Virus record (IMG/VR): IMGVR_UViG_3300025012_000169
Coordinates: 1-42,570 of that record
Source: a virus
Strand: one strand, 5' to 3'
DNA: 42,570 bases
Below are positions 8,115 to 16,870 of this stretch, in pieces. The notes under the pieces were generated by a model that had not been told where the DNA came from, made no database searches, and worked only from the letters and a program-made list of their open reading frames with translations. The translations under genes were made by a program, and so were the position numbers. How positions within the stretch are numbered: position 1 is the first letter of the stretch; every line of letters begins with the position of its first letter.

Positions 8115-9041
8115 ATGGCGGTGATCGGCGGGCTGGCGGCGGCAGCGCTCGCGGGCGGGGCGGCGGCCTACGGGACCCGGGAGCGCGCCGGGGCCCGGTT
8201 CAAGCAGGACCCCTACTCGATCGAGGCCCTGAAGAACCTCTCGGCCACGCGCTCGCGCCTGCAGGACCTCGGGCTCGGGCGCAACAAGGACATCCAGGCG
8301 CTCCTCGACGAGCTGCTCGCGCGCCCCGATCGGGGCTACGCGGCCGACTACGGTAAGAAGTTCTCCCCGTTCATCGGCCAGGCCCTCGACATCGCGCGGA
8401 GCCCCGAGGACGACGAGCTGACCCGCTACATGGAGCAGCAGTACATGCGCGGGGTCGGCGACGAGTTGTCTAAGGTGGGTCTCGTCGGCCAGGGCCGCGG
8501 CGCGGACCTCACGAACGAGGCGCTGCTCCGTTTCCGGATGGGCGCCCGGGCGACCGCCGACCAGCGGCGCGCCTCGGCGCTCGGCGAGGCGCGGAGCCTC
8601 TCGGACCTGCTGCGCGAGGTGGACCTCGGGGGCCGGGAGCGGACGCTCGGCGGCATCGAGGACATCACGCGCTTCCAGCGGGAGAACATCGGCTCGACGA
8701 TCGGCATCGACGAGCAGCTCCTCCGGAACCCGCTGACGCAGGCGGCCTACCAGGACTGGCGCGACCGCCGGACGGCGCCGACGGCCGCCGAGGCCGGGGT
8801 CAACTCGGGGATCAGCGCGTTCGGGGCGACCTATGGGGCGATGAGCGGCATGGGTGGCGGCGGGCAGGGCGCGGGGTCGCCCTACGGCACCTCGCCCTAC
8901 GGGCAGCCCTCCCCGACGATGCAGCCCGGCACCTCCGCGGGCGGCTACGGCGTCGGCTCCTCCGGGAGCATCTACAGCACGCCCTATCGCCAGCCCCGCC
9001 AGACCGGCATGACGCAGTGGGGGACGCCGATCTATGGCTGA
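8115..9041 (+). CDS. Putative internal virion / ejection protein 1
   Basis: This 308-residue protein has a hydrophobic Ala/Gly N-terminus (residues 2-20), a long helical charged middle (residues 35-215, including LSATRSRLQDLGLGRNKDI and ALGEARSLSDLLREVDLGG), and a Gly/Ser/Pro/Tyr-rich tail (residues 225-308). This architecture and its place ahead of two similarly built long genes resemble the three-gene ejection set of short-tailed phages. The family is not recognised. The start has AGGAG upstream; the end overlaps the next gene by eight bases. Confidence 0.5.
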   Translation: MAVIGGLAAAALAGGAAAYGTRERAGARFKQDPYSIEALKNLSATRSRLQDLGLGRNKDIQALLDELLARPDRGYAADYGKKFSPFIGQALDIARSPEDDELTRYMEQQYMRGVGDELSKVGLVGQGRGADLTNEALLRFRMGARATADQRRASALGEARSLSDLLREVDLGGRERTLGGIEDITRFQRENIGSTIGIDEQLLRNPLTQAAYQDWRDRRTAPTAAEAGVNSGISAFGATYGAMSGMGGGGQGAGSPYGTSPYGQPSPTMQPGTSAGGYGVGSSGSIYSTPYRQPRQTGMTQWGTPIYG

Positions 9042-10476
9042 CCCCTGGAACCCGACCGGCGAATCGTTCCTCCGCGCCGGCGACGTCGTTCTGCGCGGCC
9101 GCTCGCTGAATCAGCAGTTCGAGCGCGCGCTGGCGCAGGAGCGGATCCAGCGTGAGCAGCAGGACCTCCTGCGGCGCCGGCTCGAGAGCGAGGAGGCGGC
9201 CCGCTTCATCACGCCCGAGCAGCTCCCGCCGGAGTACCGGACGCCGGGCATGGGGCGGATCCCGACGGCGACGTTCCCGCTCTGGAGCGAGAGCATCAAG
9301 ACGGGGCGGGAGCGGGAGCGCGCGGGCGCCGCGGCCACCGAGATCGAGCGCTTCGGCACGACGCGCCGCGCAGTCCCGTTCGGCGACGTCGAGGGCGGCG
9401 CGTTCACGGGCCAGCCGACGCCGGGCGTGACGTCGATCGAGGAGTCGACGGACCCGCGCCTCCAGTTCCTCGCGCGGATGGTCCGGACGGGCACGGTGAA
9501 GCCTGAGGCGGCGATCGGGGACCTCATGAAGCCGGAAGAGGCGATGGCGCTCCCCGCCGGCTCGAAACTCGTCGGCAAGCGGACGGGCCGGGAGCTGGCC
9601 TCGGGCGGGCCGAAGCTCAAGGTCGAGCTGCGCCCCGGCAAGGGCGACACCTTCGCGGTCATCACGGACGATGCCGGCAACATCCTCGGCGAGCCGAAAC
9701 CGCTCGGAATCGGCGCGACGGAGAGCAAGTCGGCCCTCACGCGCGAGGACATCGCCGGGGCCCTGGCCGAAGCCGGTTGGACGCCCACCATGCCGGGGTA
9801 CCGGAAGGCGTACCTGGACGTGGCCCGGCAGGTGAGCGTGCCGGGCGTGGGCGCCTTCGGGGCCGGCGCCTTTGTGGTCCCCGCGCCGAAGGCCGGGGCG
9901 CCGTCGGCGCCGAGGGCCGGCGGGCCGGGCGCGCCGAAGCCGCGCATCGAAGCGCCGCTCTCGCCGGAGGAGGCTGGGGCGCTCGGCGTGCCGTTCGGGA
10001 CGCCGCGCAGCGCGGTGAAGGGCACGACGCCCCTGACCGCGGCGCAACGCACGAAGATGGACGCGCAGGCCGGCGTGCTCGGGATCATCGACACGATGGA
10101 GCGCGACCTCAAGGGCGTCTGGGCGCCGTCGGGCCCGCTCGAGCGCTTCAAGGCGATCCCCTCGCAGCTCTGGAAGATCTACGGGCAAGCGGACCCACAA
10201 CTCACGGCGCTCCACAGCCGCTTGGAGGGCACGCTGGCGCTGATCGTCCGGGCGCTCGGTGAAGTCGGCACGCTGAATGAGGGCGACATTAAGCGCGCCC
10301 GGGCGCTGCAGCCGACGTTCGCGCCGATCCCGGACACCGCGGAGGTCATCGTCGAGAAGATCCAGGGCCTGCGCGACCTCGTGCGTGAGGTTGCCTCGCG
10401 GACGGGGACGCGCCCGGAGGCGATGAAGGGCGGCGGGAAACCCTCCGGCGGCTGGACGATCGAGGTCACGAAGTAG
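9034..10476 (+). CDS. Putative internal virion / ejection protein 2
   Basis: This 480-residue protein has a helical charged N-terminus (SLNQQFERALAQERIQREQQ), a mixed middle, a Pro/Ala/Gly linker near residues 285-325 and a compact C-terminal helical domain (residues 340-460) with a Trp-Lys-Ile-Tyr-Gly segment and ALGEVGTLNEGDIKRARAL. That last region resembles the C-terminal helical domain of several phage internal virion proteins. No transmembrane segment and no catalytic motif is seen. It is immediately followed by the third member of the set. Confidence 0.5.
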   Translation: MADPWNPTGESFLRAGDVVLRGRSLNQQFERALAQERIQREQQDLLRRRLESEEAARFITPEQLPPEYRTPGMGRIPTATFPLWSESIKTGRERERAGAAATEIERFGTTRRAVPFGDVEGGAFTGQPTPGVTSIEESTDPRLQFLARMVRTGTVKPEAAIGDLMKPEEAMALPAGSKLVGKRTGRELASGGPKLKVELRPGKGDTFAVITDDAGNILGEPKPLGIGATESKSALTREDIAGALAEAGWTPTMPGYRKAYLDVARQVSVPGVGAFGAGAFVVPAPKAGAPSAPRAGGPGAPKPRIEAPLSPEEAGALGVPFGTPRSAVKGTTPLTAAQRTKMDAQAGVLGIIDTMERDLKGVWAPSGPLERFKAIPSQLWKIYGQADPQLTALHSRLEGTLALIVRALGEVGTLNEGDIKRARALQPTFAPIPDTAEVIVEKIQGLRDLVREVASRTGTRPEAMKGGGKPSGGWTIEVTK

Positions 10477-12270
10477 ATGCCCACCTACCGCGTCACCGGC
10501 CCCGACGGCAAGGTGTACCGCGTCACGCCGCCCGCTGGCACGAATCCGACGCCGGACGAGGTGCTGGCGCGCGTGCGTTCAGAAGTTGAACGTGGAACAC
10601 CCGCGGCGGCGCCGAGCGGCCCGGAGGACACGCCGTCCTTCCTGCGCCGCCTGGGCCAGGGCTACGAGACCGGCGCGCAGTGGCTCACCAGGCAGCTCGC
10701 GAAGGGGATCGAGACCGCCGCGGACACCGGGCTCTCGCCCGTGAGCCTCGGGCCGTTCAGCGAGACGGTCGCCGAGACCGTCATCCCGCAGACGCCGCTC
10801 CAGGCCGGGATCATGGCCGGCACGGCGGCCGGCGGACCCCTCGTGAGCGGCGCCGCCAAGGTCGGCGTCCCGCTGGCCGGCACGGTCTCGCCCTGGCTCG
10901 CGCGCATCCTCGGCGGCACCGCGGGCGGCGCGGCCGGCGGGGCCGTCGGCGAGGAGGGCGCGCTCACGGGCGCAGCGCTGGGGGCGGGGACGTCGGCGCT
11001 CGGCGAAGCTGGCGGGGCCGGGGCCAACAAGCTCCTGCGCTCCCTGCCCGGCATGAAGCGCGCGATCAACCTCCGGGACGTGCGGTCGGTCGGGGAGACG
11101 GTCGGGGAGATCGCGCCGCCGCTCCGGGGGGCGACGACGGTTGGGGGCGTGCGCGAGATGGCAGCGGGGGGCGGACTCGCGAACCTCGGGCAGATGAAGG
11201 AATCGGCCGTCCGCCAGATTGAGCGCGTGATCGGACCGACAGCGCGCTTCGAGATGCTGTCGCTCGGCGGCTCAGCGATGACACTCCGCGAGGCGAACGA
11301 CCGCCTGAGCGAGATCGGGGCTCGAGCGTTCAGCAGGAACCCGCTCGACCGCACCTTCCAGGGCATCGACCAGCGCCAACTCTACGGCGAAGTGGCGCGC
11401 GACATTCGCCGCGGGATCGCCCGGGCCGAGCGCGGCATGGCGGAAGGAATCGAAGCGACGGCCGCCGGCATGACGGAGCGCGCCGGCCGTCGGGCGCTGC
11501 CTCCCGGCGGCGGTCAGAGCGTCGCGGGCCCCGCGCGTCGCTTCGAGGCTGGCACGCTGCCGGAGGTTGGCGCCGTGATCCCGCGCGTGCCCGCCGTGCG
11601 GGAGACACCGCGAGAGGCCGTGGAGGCGACCCTCGAGGCAGCGGCCTCGCCCGCGCGCCAGCTCACGGCGCCCGCCGCGACCGCGCCGGCTCGCCCGCCG
11701 CTCGTGTTCGAGACGGCCGCCACCACAGCCCGCGAGATTCCGGGACCCCGACCGGGGGCTCGATTCGTCGGCCGCGGCGAAACGCCAGCGGCGCGCGCGG
11801 CGGGTCCGGCGCGGCCCTCGCTGGCGCTCGCGCTCTGGGACCAGGCGCAGCAGACCTACGCGCGCGGCACGGCGCTCTCGCGTCTCCTCGGGCGCCCAGG
11901 CCTCATCGACGACAACGGGATGCTCCGCATGGAGGTGCTCCAGCGCGCCGTGAAGGACCCGAGGACGATGGCGTGGCTCCGGAACAAACTCGGGCCGGGG
12001 AATTTCGAGAAGCTCGCGCAGACCGTCACGCGCGGCGGCGGCGTCGGGGCCGTGGACAAGCCCGCCTGGGGGCGCGGCTCGATGCTCGACGCTGCCCGGA
12101 TGCTGTCGGAGATGAAAGGCGGCACGGGCGCGGTCCTCGGCGCGCTGCCCAAGACGCTCCTGCCGAACGTCGGCGCCCGGTATGCGGGCACGCCGCCCTT
12201 CACGCGCCCGCGGTCGCTCCAGACCCTCCTCGACCTCGCGCTCGAGCGCGGCGCGCTGGCGGACCGCTGA
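10477..12270 (+). CDS. Putative internal virion / ejection protein 3, Gly/Ala-rich membrane-active
   Basis: This 597-residue protein opens with a small beta module (YRVTGPDGKVYRVTPPAG) followed by helices. Residues about 105-185 form a Gly/Ala-rich amphipathic stretch with repeated GGAAGG-type small-residue motifs typical of phage proteins that insert into membranes during genome delivery. The rest is long helical and Pro/Ala-rich sequence. I infer a DNA-ejection channel role from composition and gene order; no enzymatic motif is seen. It starts directly after the preceding TAG and overlaps the next gene by one base. Confidence 0.5.
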   Translation: MPTYRVTGPDGKVYRVTPPAGTNPTPDEVLARVRSEVERGTPAAAPSGPEDTPSFLRRLGQGYETGAQWLTRQLAKGIETAADTGLSPVSLGPFSETVAETVIPQTPLQAGIMAGTAAGGPLVSGAAKVGVPLAGTVSPWLARILGGTAGGAAGGAVGEEGALTGAALGAGTSALGEAGGAGANKLLRSLPGMKRAINLRDVRSVGETVGEIAPPLRGATTVGGVREMAAGGGLANLGQMKESAVRQIERVIGPTARFEMLSLGGSAMTLREANDRLSEIGARAFSRNPLDRTFQGIDQRQLYGEVARDIRRGIARAERGMAEGIEATAAGMTERAGRRALPPGGGQSVAGPARRFEAGTLPEVGAVIPRVPAVRETPREAVEATLEAAASPARQLTAPAATAPARPPLVFETAATTAREIPGPRPGARFVGRGETPAARAAGPARPSLALALWDQAQQTYARGTALSRLLGRPGLIDDNGMLRMEVLQRAVKDPRTMAWLRNKLGPGNFEKLAQTVTRGGGVGAVDKPAWGRGSMLDAARMLSEMKGGTGAVLGALPKTLLPNVGARYAGTPPFTRPRSLQTLLDLALERGALADR

Positions 12271-12593
12271 TGGCCCGCACGCTCACGCGCCTGCACGACC
12301 TGGTGATCGCGAGCGGCGAGACCGCGAGCGCCGCGATCGACGTCCCCGACGGCGCGCACTCGCTCATGCTCTTCGGCCCCGCGGCGCTGACCGGGACGGT
12401 GACGGTCCAGGTCCAGCGCCCGAGCGAGGACGCCTACTGCGCGCTCCAGTCCGGAGGCTCGGACGTGACGCAGACGGCCGCCAGCAAGGCGACGAGCCTC
12501 TATCCGATCAACTTCAAGCGACTCCGCCTCGTGTCCGGGTCGGCCGAAGCCGCCGCCCGGACCTTCGAGGTGTGGGCCCGTTACCCGGCCTGA
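12270..12593 (+). CDS. Small beta-rich structural protein
   Basis: This 107-residue protein has alternating strands (TLTRLHDLVIASGETASAA, TVTVQVQRPSED) and ends in FEVWARYPA, a pattern seen in small phage decoration or fibre-cap proteins. The start overlaps the previous stop (TGATG). The function is unknown. Confidence 0.5.
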   Translation: MARTLTRLHDLVIASGETASAAIDVPDGAHSLMLFGPAALTGTVTVQVQRPSEDAYCALQSGGSDVTQTAASKATSLYPINFKRLRLVSGSAEAAARTFEVWARYPA

Positions 12594-12605
12594 GGGAGGC
12601 ATGAC

Positions 12606-12938
12606 ATGGTGAAGCGGCGATGGCTGCACGAGCCGGCACTCGGGCGCGCGAGCCTGGCCGAATGGGGGCCGCTCGGCGCCGGGGACACGGGCGAGGTCTG
12701 CCTCACGACGGCCGGGCGCGCCGTGGCGCAGGCGTGGGGCACCTGGGCCGGGGCGCGGCTGCTGCTCCTCGGCGCCAACGTGAACGACCTGGCGCAGGCC
12801 GTGCCCGTGGCGACGCTCGCCCCGGGGACGCTCCACCGGCTGGCCGACGTGCCGGCCTACTGCTGGCCCGTCGTCAAGGACGGGGGCGCCGACACGCAGC
12901 TCACCGTCCGCGTGCTGTTCCGGGAGGCTCAGCCATGA
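12606..12938 (+). CDS. Small hypothetical protein of the tail cluster
   Basis: This 110-residue protein is beta-like with LLLLGANVNDLAQAVPVATL and a closing strand LTVRVLF. It has no recognised motif. GGGAGG lies upstream of ATG 12606, and the gene overlaps the next by four bases. Probably a minor virion component. Confidence 0.45.
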   Translation: MVKRRWLHEPALGRASLAEWGPLGAGDTGEVCLTTAGRAVAQAWGTWAGARLLLLGANVNDLAQAVPVATLAPGTLHRLADVPAYCWPVVKDGGADTQLTVRVLFREAQP

Positions 12939-13390
12939 AGCAGGAACGCCGCGCGGCGCTGCACCAGATCATCGAGGGCCTGGGCGGTCTCATCGAGTTG
13001 CGGGACATCTACGACGAGGCGATCGCGCTGGAGGCGGAGATCCGGAGCTTGACCGGCACCCGGGACGCGCTGCACGCCGCGGCCGAGCAGGCGCGGACGC
13101 AGGCGGCGGCCGAGCGGGCGCGGGCGGAGCTGTCGCGGCGGGAGGCTGACGGCGTGGTGGCCGAGAACCAGCGGCGGATGCGGGAGTCGGCCGAGGAGTT
13201 CGCCGCGCAGGAGGACCAGCAGGACGCGGCGCGCGCGCAGCACGCAGCACGCGAGACGGCCGGGCACGCCGAGACGGTGCGGCGACGGGTCCAGGAGCTG
13301 GCCACCCTCGACGCCGAGATCGCCGAGAAGACGGCGCTCCGGGACGCCGTGGCGGCGGACCTGGCCGCCACGCGCGCGCGGCTCGGCTGA
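12935..13390 (+). CDS. Coiled-coil protein
   Basis: This 151-residue protein is almost entirely charged alpha helix rich in Ala, Glu, Arg and Gln, with heptad-like spacing from residue 20 to the end. A long coiled coil is expected. Such rods occur as fibre shafts, tape-like spacers or assembly chaperones; nothing here decides between them. A 33-base gap follows before the next GTG start. Confidence 0.5.
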   Translation: MKQERRAALHQIIEGLGGLIELRDIYDEAIALEAEIRSLTGTRDALHAAAEQARTQAAAERARAELSRREADGVVAENQRRMRESAEEFAAQEDQQDAARAQHAARETAGHAETVRRRVQELATLDAEIAEKTALRDAVAADLAATRARLG

Positions 13391-13423
13391 TGCCCCGCCT
13401 CCGGGCGGCGGTGGAGGCGTAGC

Positions 13424-13846
13424 GTGGCCCTGACACTCGCGGCCCTCAAGACCGAGCTGACGACCGACCCCAACGCCTACGGCTACGCGCCGCACGTCGC
13501 CAGCGGCAGCACCGGGGCGCTCGCGGCCCTGCTCAATGAGCCGCGCGCGACGATCAGCGTTCCGCGCGGGCTCGTCGGCACCTGGGAGATCATCGCCGCA
13601 ACCGATGCCGCCGAGTACAACGGATTGTCTGCCACCGCGAAAGACATCTACAAAACGCTCGTCTCGGCGGGAACCGTCGACGTGGCCGACGCGCAGATCC
13701 AGGCGATCCTCAAGGCCCTCTTCCCGAACCCGTCCACGACGCGCACCAATCTGATCGCGCGCCTGACGCGCATCGGCTCCCGTGCCGAGCAGTTGTTCGG
13801 TGTGGGCGTCAGTCACTCCGACTGCGCGCAGGCGCTGGTGAGCTAA
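13424..13846 (+). CDS. Small hypothetical virion-region protein
   Basis: This 140-residue protein from GTG 13424 has GGAGG upstream. It starts with a helix (LAALKTELTTDP), then YGYAPHVASGSTGALAALLN, and has a helical C-terminal half. Proteins with an N-terminal LTTDP-x-x-x-GYA pattern are frequent next to phage fibre genes, but I cannot name the family. It ends three bases before the next ATG. Confidence 0.45.
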   Translation: MALTLAALKTELTTDPNAYGYAPHVASGSTGALAALLNEPRATISVPRGLVGTWEIIAATDAAEYNGLSATAKDIYKTLVSAGTVDVADAQIQAILKALFPNPSTTRTNLIARLTRIGSRAEQLFGVGVSHSDCAQALVS

Positions 13847-13849
13847 GCC

Positions 13850-14425
13850 ATGGCGAACAAGATCCTCCTCGACGAACAAAATGGTACGCCGAAACAGATC
13901 TGTTTCCGCGACGTGACGGACTTCGGCCCCGCAGCCGCCAACGATCTGCGCGTCGGGACGCCAACACTCGTCCAGCTCGACATGACCAGCGTGGCGGATG
14001 CCGCCTATCGTCAGTCCACGAAGGTGGATCTCGGCGCCGTCCGTGCCCCAGCCTATGCCGTGCGCGCCGCGCTGGAGTTTGCGGCCGGGGTCGTGGCGGG
14101 CGAGATCATGGACTTCTGGTGGGCGCCGTCCGGGTCCGCGACGGCGGGGACGGCGAACGCGGGCGGGGTGAGCGGCGCGGACGGCGCCTACACCGGCTAC
14201 TCGTCCAACGCCGCGGCGTCCGTGCGTCAGCTGGAGCACATCGGTGTCGGCGTGGTGACCGCGCAGGCGACGACCACGGTCCAGATCATCGAGGTGATCG
14301 GGCGCCTCTACCCGAGTGAGCGGTACGGCTCGCTGGTCGTGCTGAACGACAGCGGCGCGGCGATGCACTCGGACGCGGCGGAGATCCACGTCGTGCTCGA
14401 CCCGATCTTTGAAGAGGTTCAGTAG
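13850..14425 (+). CDS. Beta-rich virion protein, unknown
   Basis: This 191-residue protein has an N-terminal NKILLDEQNGTPKQICFR segment, a DMTSVADAAYRQSTKVDLG stretch and a Gly/Ala/Ser-rich middle, ending with strands LVVLNDSG and EIHVVLDPIFEEV. The pattern resembles receptor-binding or head-fibre accessory proteins. The final TAG overlaps the GTG start of the lectin-like gene. It is slightly less GC-rich than the head genes. Confidence 0.45.
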   Translation: MANKILLDEQNGTPKQICFRDVTDFGPAAANDLRVGTPTLVQLDMTSVADAAYRQSTKVDLGAVRAPAYAVRAALEFAAGVVAGEIMDFWWAPSGSATAGTANAGGVSGADGAYTGYSSNAAASVRQLEHIGVGVVTAQATTTVQIIEVIGRLYPSERYGSLVVLNDSGAAMHSDAAEIHVVLDPIFEEVQ

Positions 14426-15255
14426 TGCGGCGCAGCGGACTCACCTGGGACGGCGACCCCCGCGTCAAGCCGCCGTTCGGGGCGGCGGAGATTAGAGAGG
14501 GGCATCCGCTGACCGAGGGGCTCATCGGGCTGTGGCTCTTCGACGAATCGGCGGGGCCGGTCTATGATGCCGTGCGGCGTCGTCGCGAGACTGTCATTAG
14601 CACGAGCGGATGGGTCATCAACGCGAACGGATTTGCCCTGACGGCGCGGACCGTGGGTGACGGCATCCAGTTGCCGGCGTCATTCGAGGATCTGACCGCC
14701 AATTGGACGGTGCTGGCGCGCATCCGGCGCAATACCATACCTGGTGGGACTGCGGCGATCCCGATTTACTCGCGCTGGACGAATACCACCACGCAACGAC
14801 AATTCTACTTCTACTTCCGCCCGTCCGACGTTGCATCGCCTAACCAGTTGCAATTCGACATCCCGTGGATCGCCGCGATTCTAACGAGCAACACGGCGAT
14901 CGCCGACACCACGACGGTTCATGCGGTCGGCGCCAGCCGGGCCGGCAATACGTGGACGGCGTGGCTCGACGGGCGATCGGATGGCAGCGCCACAAACGCG
15001 ACGGCCCAAGAATCGGCGCAGACCACGAGCCCGTGGTGGGGCTATGGCACGTTCGACAACACTTCGATGGCCGGAGACTTCACGCAGACATTTGTGTGGC
15101 GTGTGGCGCAGCCCGCCAGTCATATGCTCTGGCTCCACACCGAGCCCTACGCCGTGCTCCGGCCCCGCGTCCCGCGGCGGTACTTCGTGCCGGCGGGGGT
15201 GGGTCTCTCCATCCCCATCGTGTACCAACGACGACGACAGATGCAGATGGCCTAG
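14425..15255 (+). CDS. Concanavalin/LamG-like domain protein (candidate glycan-binding adhesin)
   Basis: This 276-residue protein, from a GTG overlapping the preceding TAG, has the features of a LamG/concanavalin-type jelly roll. GLIGLWLFDES is followed by a GDGIQLPASFEDLTANWTVLARIR-type strand pair (residues 72-95) and then AVGASRAGNTWTAWLDGR, the usual edge strand with a turn. It ends in a Pro/Arg-rich tail. Such domains bind sugars, so host-surface recognition is a reasonable inference. Its base composition is visibly more AT-rich than the flanking genes, as expected for an exchanged adhesin. Confidence 0.6.
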   Translation: MRRSGLTWDGDPRVKPPFGAAEIREGHPLTEGLIGLWLFDESAGPVYDAVRRRRETVISTSGWVINANGFALTARTVGDGIQLPASFEDLTANWTVLARIRRNTIPGGTAAIPIYSRWTNTTTQRQFYFYFRPSDVASPNQLQFDIPWIAAILTSNTAIADTTTVHAVGASRAGNTWTAWLDGRSDGSATNATAQESAQTTSPWWGYGTFDNTSMAGDFTQTFVWRVAQPASHMLWLHTEPYAVLRPRVPRRYFVPAGVGLSIPIVYQRRRQMQMA

Positions 15256-16104
15256 ATGGACGGCTGGCTCAAACAATCGACCGCAGTGACCCTCAAGATC
15301 GGCCCGTTTGTCGACTCGACGGATGGGAACACCGCCGAGACCGCGCTGACTATCGCGCAGGCCGACGTGCGTCTGTCCAAGAACGGCGGCAACATCGCGC
15401 AGAAGACCGAGGCCACGTCCTGCACACACGACGAGCTGGGCATGTACGACTGCCCCGTCGATGCGACGGACACCGGCACGCTCGGGCGGCTTGATCTCGT
15501 GGTGGCCGAAACCGGCGCGCTCGTCGTCCGGCACACGTACATGGTGGTGCCGGCCAACGTGTGGGACTCGCTCTTCGGCGCGGATGCCTTGCAGGTGGAC
15601 GTGGCGCAGTGGCTCGGAACAGCGGTGGCAACGCCCACCACGGTGGGCGTGCCCGAAGTGGACGTGACGCATGTCGCTGGGAGCGCCACTACGGCGACGC
15701 TGGACACGATCAAGACCGACACGGCGGCGATCCTCGTGGACACGGGGACGACGCTGGACGGGCGGATTCCTGCGGCCTTGGTCGGCGGACGAATGGACGC
15801 GGACATCGGCGCCAAGACGGGCAACGTCGCGCTGAGCACGCAGGAGAAGGCCGACGTGAACGCGGAGGTGGTCGACGCGCTCGCGACCGACACGTATGCC
15901 GAACCAGGGCAGGCGGCGCCCGCCGCGACCGCGTCACTCGCGGCAAAGATCGGCTACGTCTTCAAGGCATGGCGGAATCGCGTGACGCAGACGGCCACGC
16001 AGTATTCGCTCTATGGCGACGACGCCGCGACAGTGCATCAGAAGGCGACCGTGAGCGACGATGCCACCACGTTCGATAAGGGCGAAGTCGGCACGGGGCC
16101 GTGA
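15256..16104 (+). CDS. Baseplate/fibre-associated beta protein
   Basis: This 282-residue protein has an N-terminal beta domain (residues 1-100, with VTLKIGPFVDSTDGNTAE and a DVRLSKNGGNIAQK strand pair), then YMVVPANVWDSLFGADALQVDV and a long Ala/Thr/Asp-rich region, closing with a short helix and a domain around YVFKAWRNRVTQT. I have an impression of this N-terminal pattern from phage fibre-region proteins of unknown function. It starts directly after the preceding TAG. A structural role in host attachment is inferred. Confidence 0.5.
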   Translation: MDGWLKQSTAVTLKIGPFVDSTDGNTAETALTIAQADVRLSKNGGNIAQKTEATSCTHDELGMYDCPVDATDTGTLGRLDLVVAETGALVVRHTYMVVPANVWDSLFGADALQVDVAQWLGTAVATPTTVGVPEVDVTHVAGSATTATLDTIKTDTAAILVDTGTTLDGRIPAALVGGRMDADIGAKTGNVALSTQEKADVNAEVVDALATDTYAEPGQAAPAATASLAAKIGYVFKAWRNRVTQTATQYSLYGDDAATVHQKATVSDDATTFDKGEVGTGP

Positions 16105-16120
16105 TGAACGCGCCATTGCT

Positions 16121-16333
16121 ATGAATCTCGACACGAGAGAGAAGCGCGCCTCGGGCGTTCACGTCGGCCTGGCGTGGCGCGGCCTGCTCCCGCTGCCCGA
16201 TGGCACGCTCGACCAGGCGGATCGGCAGCAGACGGCGGCGTTCTATGCCGGGATCGCGGCGGCGGCGGTCACCGCGATTACCGGCCGCCTCACGCGCCCC
16301 GCCTCCCTGACCGTCACCACGGCGGTGACGTAG
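16121..16333 (+). CDS. Small hypothetical protein
   Basis: This 70-residue protein has LAWRGLLPLPDGTLDQADRQ followed by an Ala-rich helix and a Thr-rich end. No motif is recognised. The stop overlaps the GTG start of the next gene (TAGTG). A six-codon frame (ATG 16104) overlaps the preceding stop and ends just before this start. Confidence 0.4.
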   Translation: MNLDTREKRASGVHVGLAWRGLLPLPDGTLDQADRQQTAAFYAGIAAAAVTAITGRLTRPASLTVTTAVT

Positions 16334-16425
16334 TGGACCCCTACCTCGGGCTCGGGCTCATCGGGCTCATCCTCGTCACGTACTACCTCTGGCGGACCAA
16401 GCCCCCCGGAGACTGGCTCGAATGA
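16333..16425 (+). CDS. 30-residue single-TM peptide
   Basis: A GTG overlapping the previous TAG begins a 30-residue peptide with one transmembrane helix (GLGLIGLILVTYYLW) and a short charged tail; the stop overlaps the next ATG (ATGA). The tight coupling on both sides supports expression. Its position opens the lysis region, so a small holin or antiholin role is possible but unproved. Confidence 0.45.
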   Translation: MDPYLGLGLIGLILVTYYLWRTKPPGDWLE

Positions 16426-16673
16426 GCGAACAGGACCTCGGCGAGCTGCGGGCGGAGCTGCGGGCCCTCCTGCGGATGGTGGAGCAGCACCACGAGGACG
16501 AGATCCGCTGGCGACAGGACTTGACCGCGAAGCTGAAGGACTACTCCGGCCGGGTGCGCGTCCTGGAGCGCTGGCGCGACGCGATGGTGGGCGGCGCGGT
16601 CGTGCTCGGGGTCGTCTGGGGCGCGATCAAGGCGGGCGCGGGCCTCCTCGCCGCCTTCGTGACCGGCCGATGA
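16422..16673 (+). CDS. XhlA-like coiled-coil plus C-terminal TM protein (lysis region)
   Basis: This 83-residue protein has an N-terminal amphipathic coiled coil (residues 5-55, LRAELRALLRMVEQHHED) and a C-terminal transmembrane helix (about residues 60-80). This is the layout of haemolysin XhlA-type phage membrane proteins that act with holins. It overlaps both neighbours by four bases. Confidence 0.6.
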   Translation: MSEQDLGELRAELRALLRMVEQHHEDEIRWRQDLTAKLKDYSGRVRVLERWRDAMVGGAVVLGVVWGAIKAGAGLLAAFVTGR

Positions 16674-16870
16674 CGCTCTGGGTCTTCGTGCTGATCCTCC
16701 ACCTGACCAGCTTCGGCGGGAAGGTGACGACGACGGTGGAGGCGCAGACCTACGAGGGGTGCACGCGGCTCCGCAACCTCGTGATCGACAAGCTCGGCGG
16801 TGACGTGGCGAACATCAACGGCTCGATCTCCGCCTGCACGGCCGTGGTGCCGCCGAAGAGTGCGCCGTGA
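16670..16870 (+). CDS. Small exported or membrane-anchored protein
   Basis: This 66-residue protein begins with a hydrophobic segment (LWVFVLILHLTSF) that may be a signal peptide or anchor. The mature part has two Cys residues (around 31 and 56) that could form a periplasmic disulphide. It sits between the XhlA-like and L,D-transpeptidase-like genes with four-base overlaps. The function is unknown; a lysis accessory is likely by position. Confidence 0.5.
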   Translation: MTLWVFVLILHLTSFGGKVTTTVEAQTYEGCTRLRNLVIDKLGGDVANINGSISACTAVVPPKSAP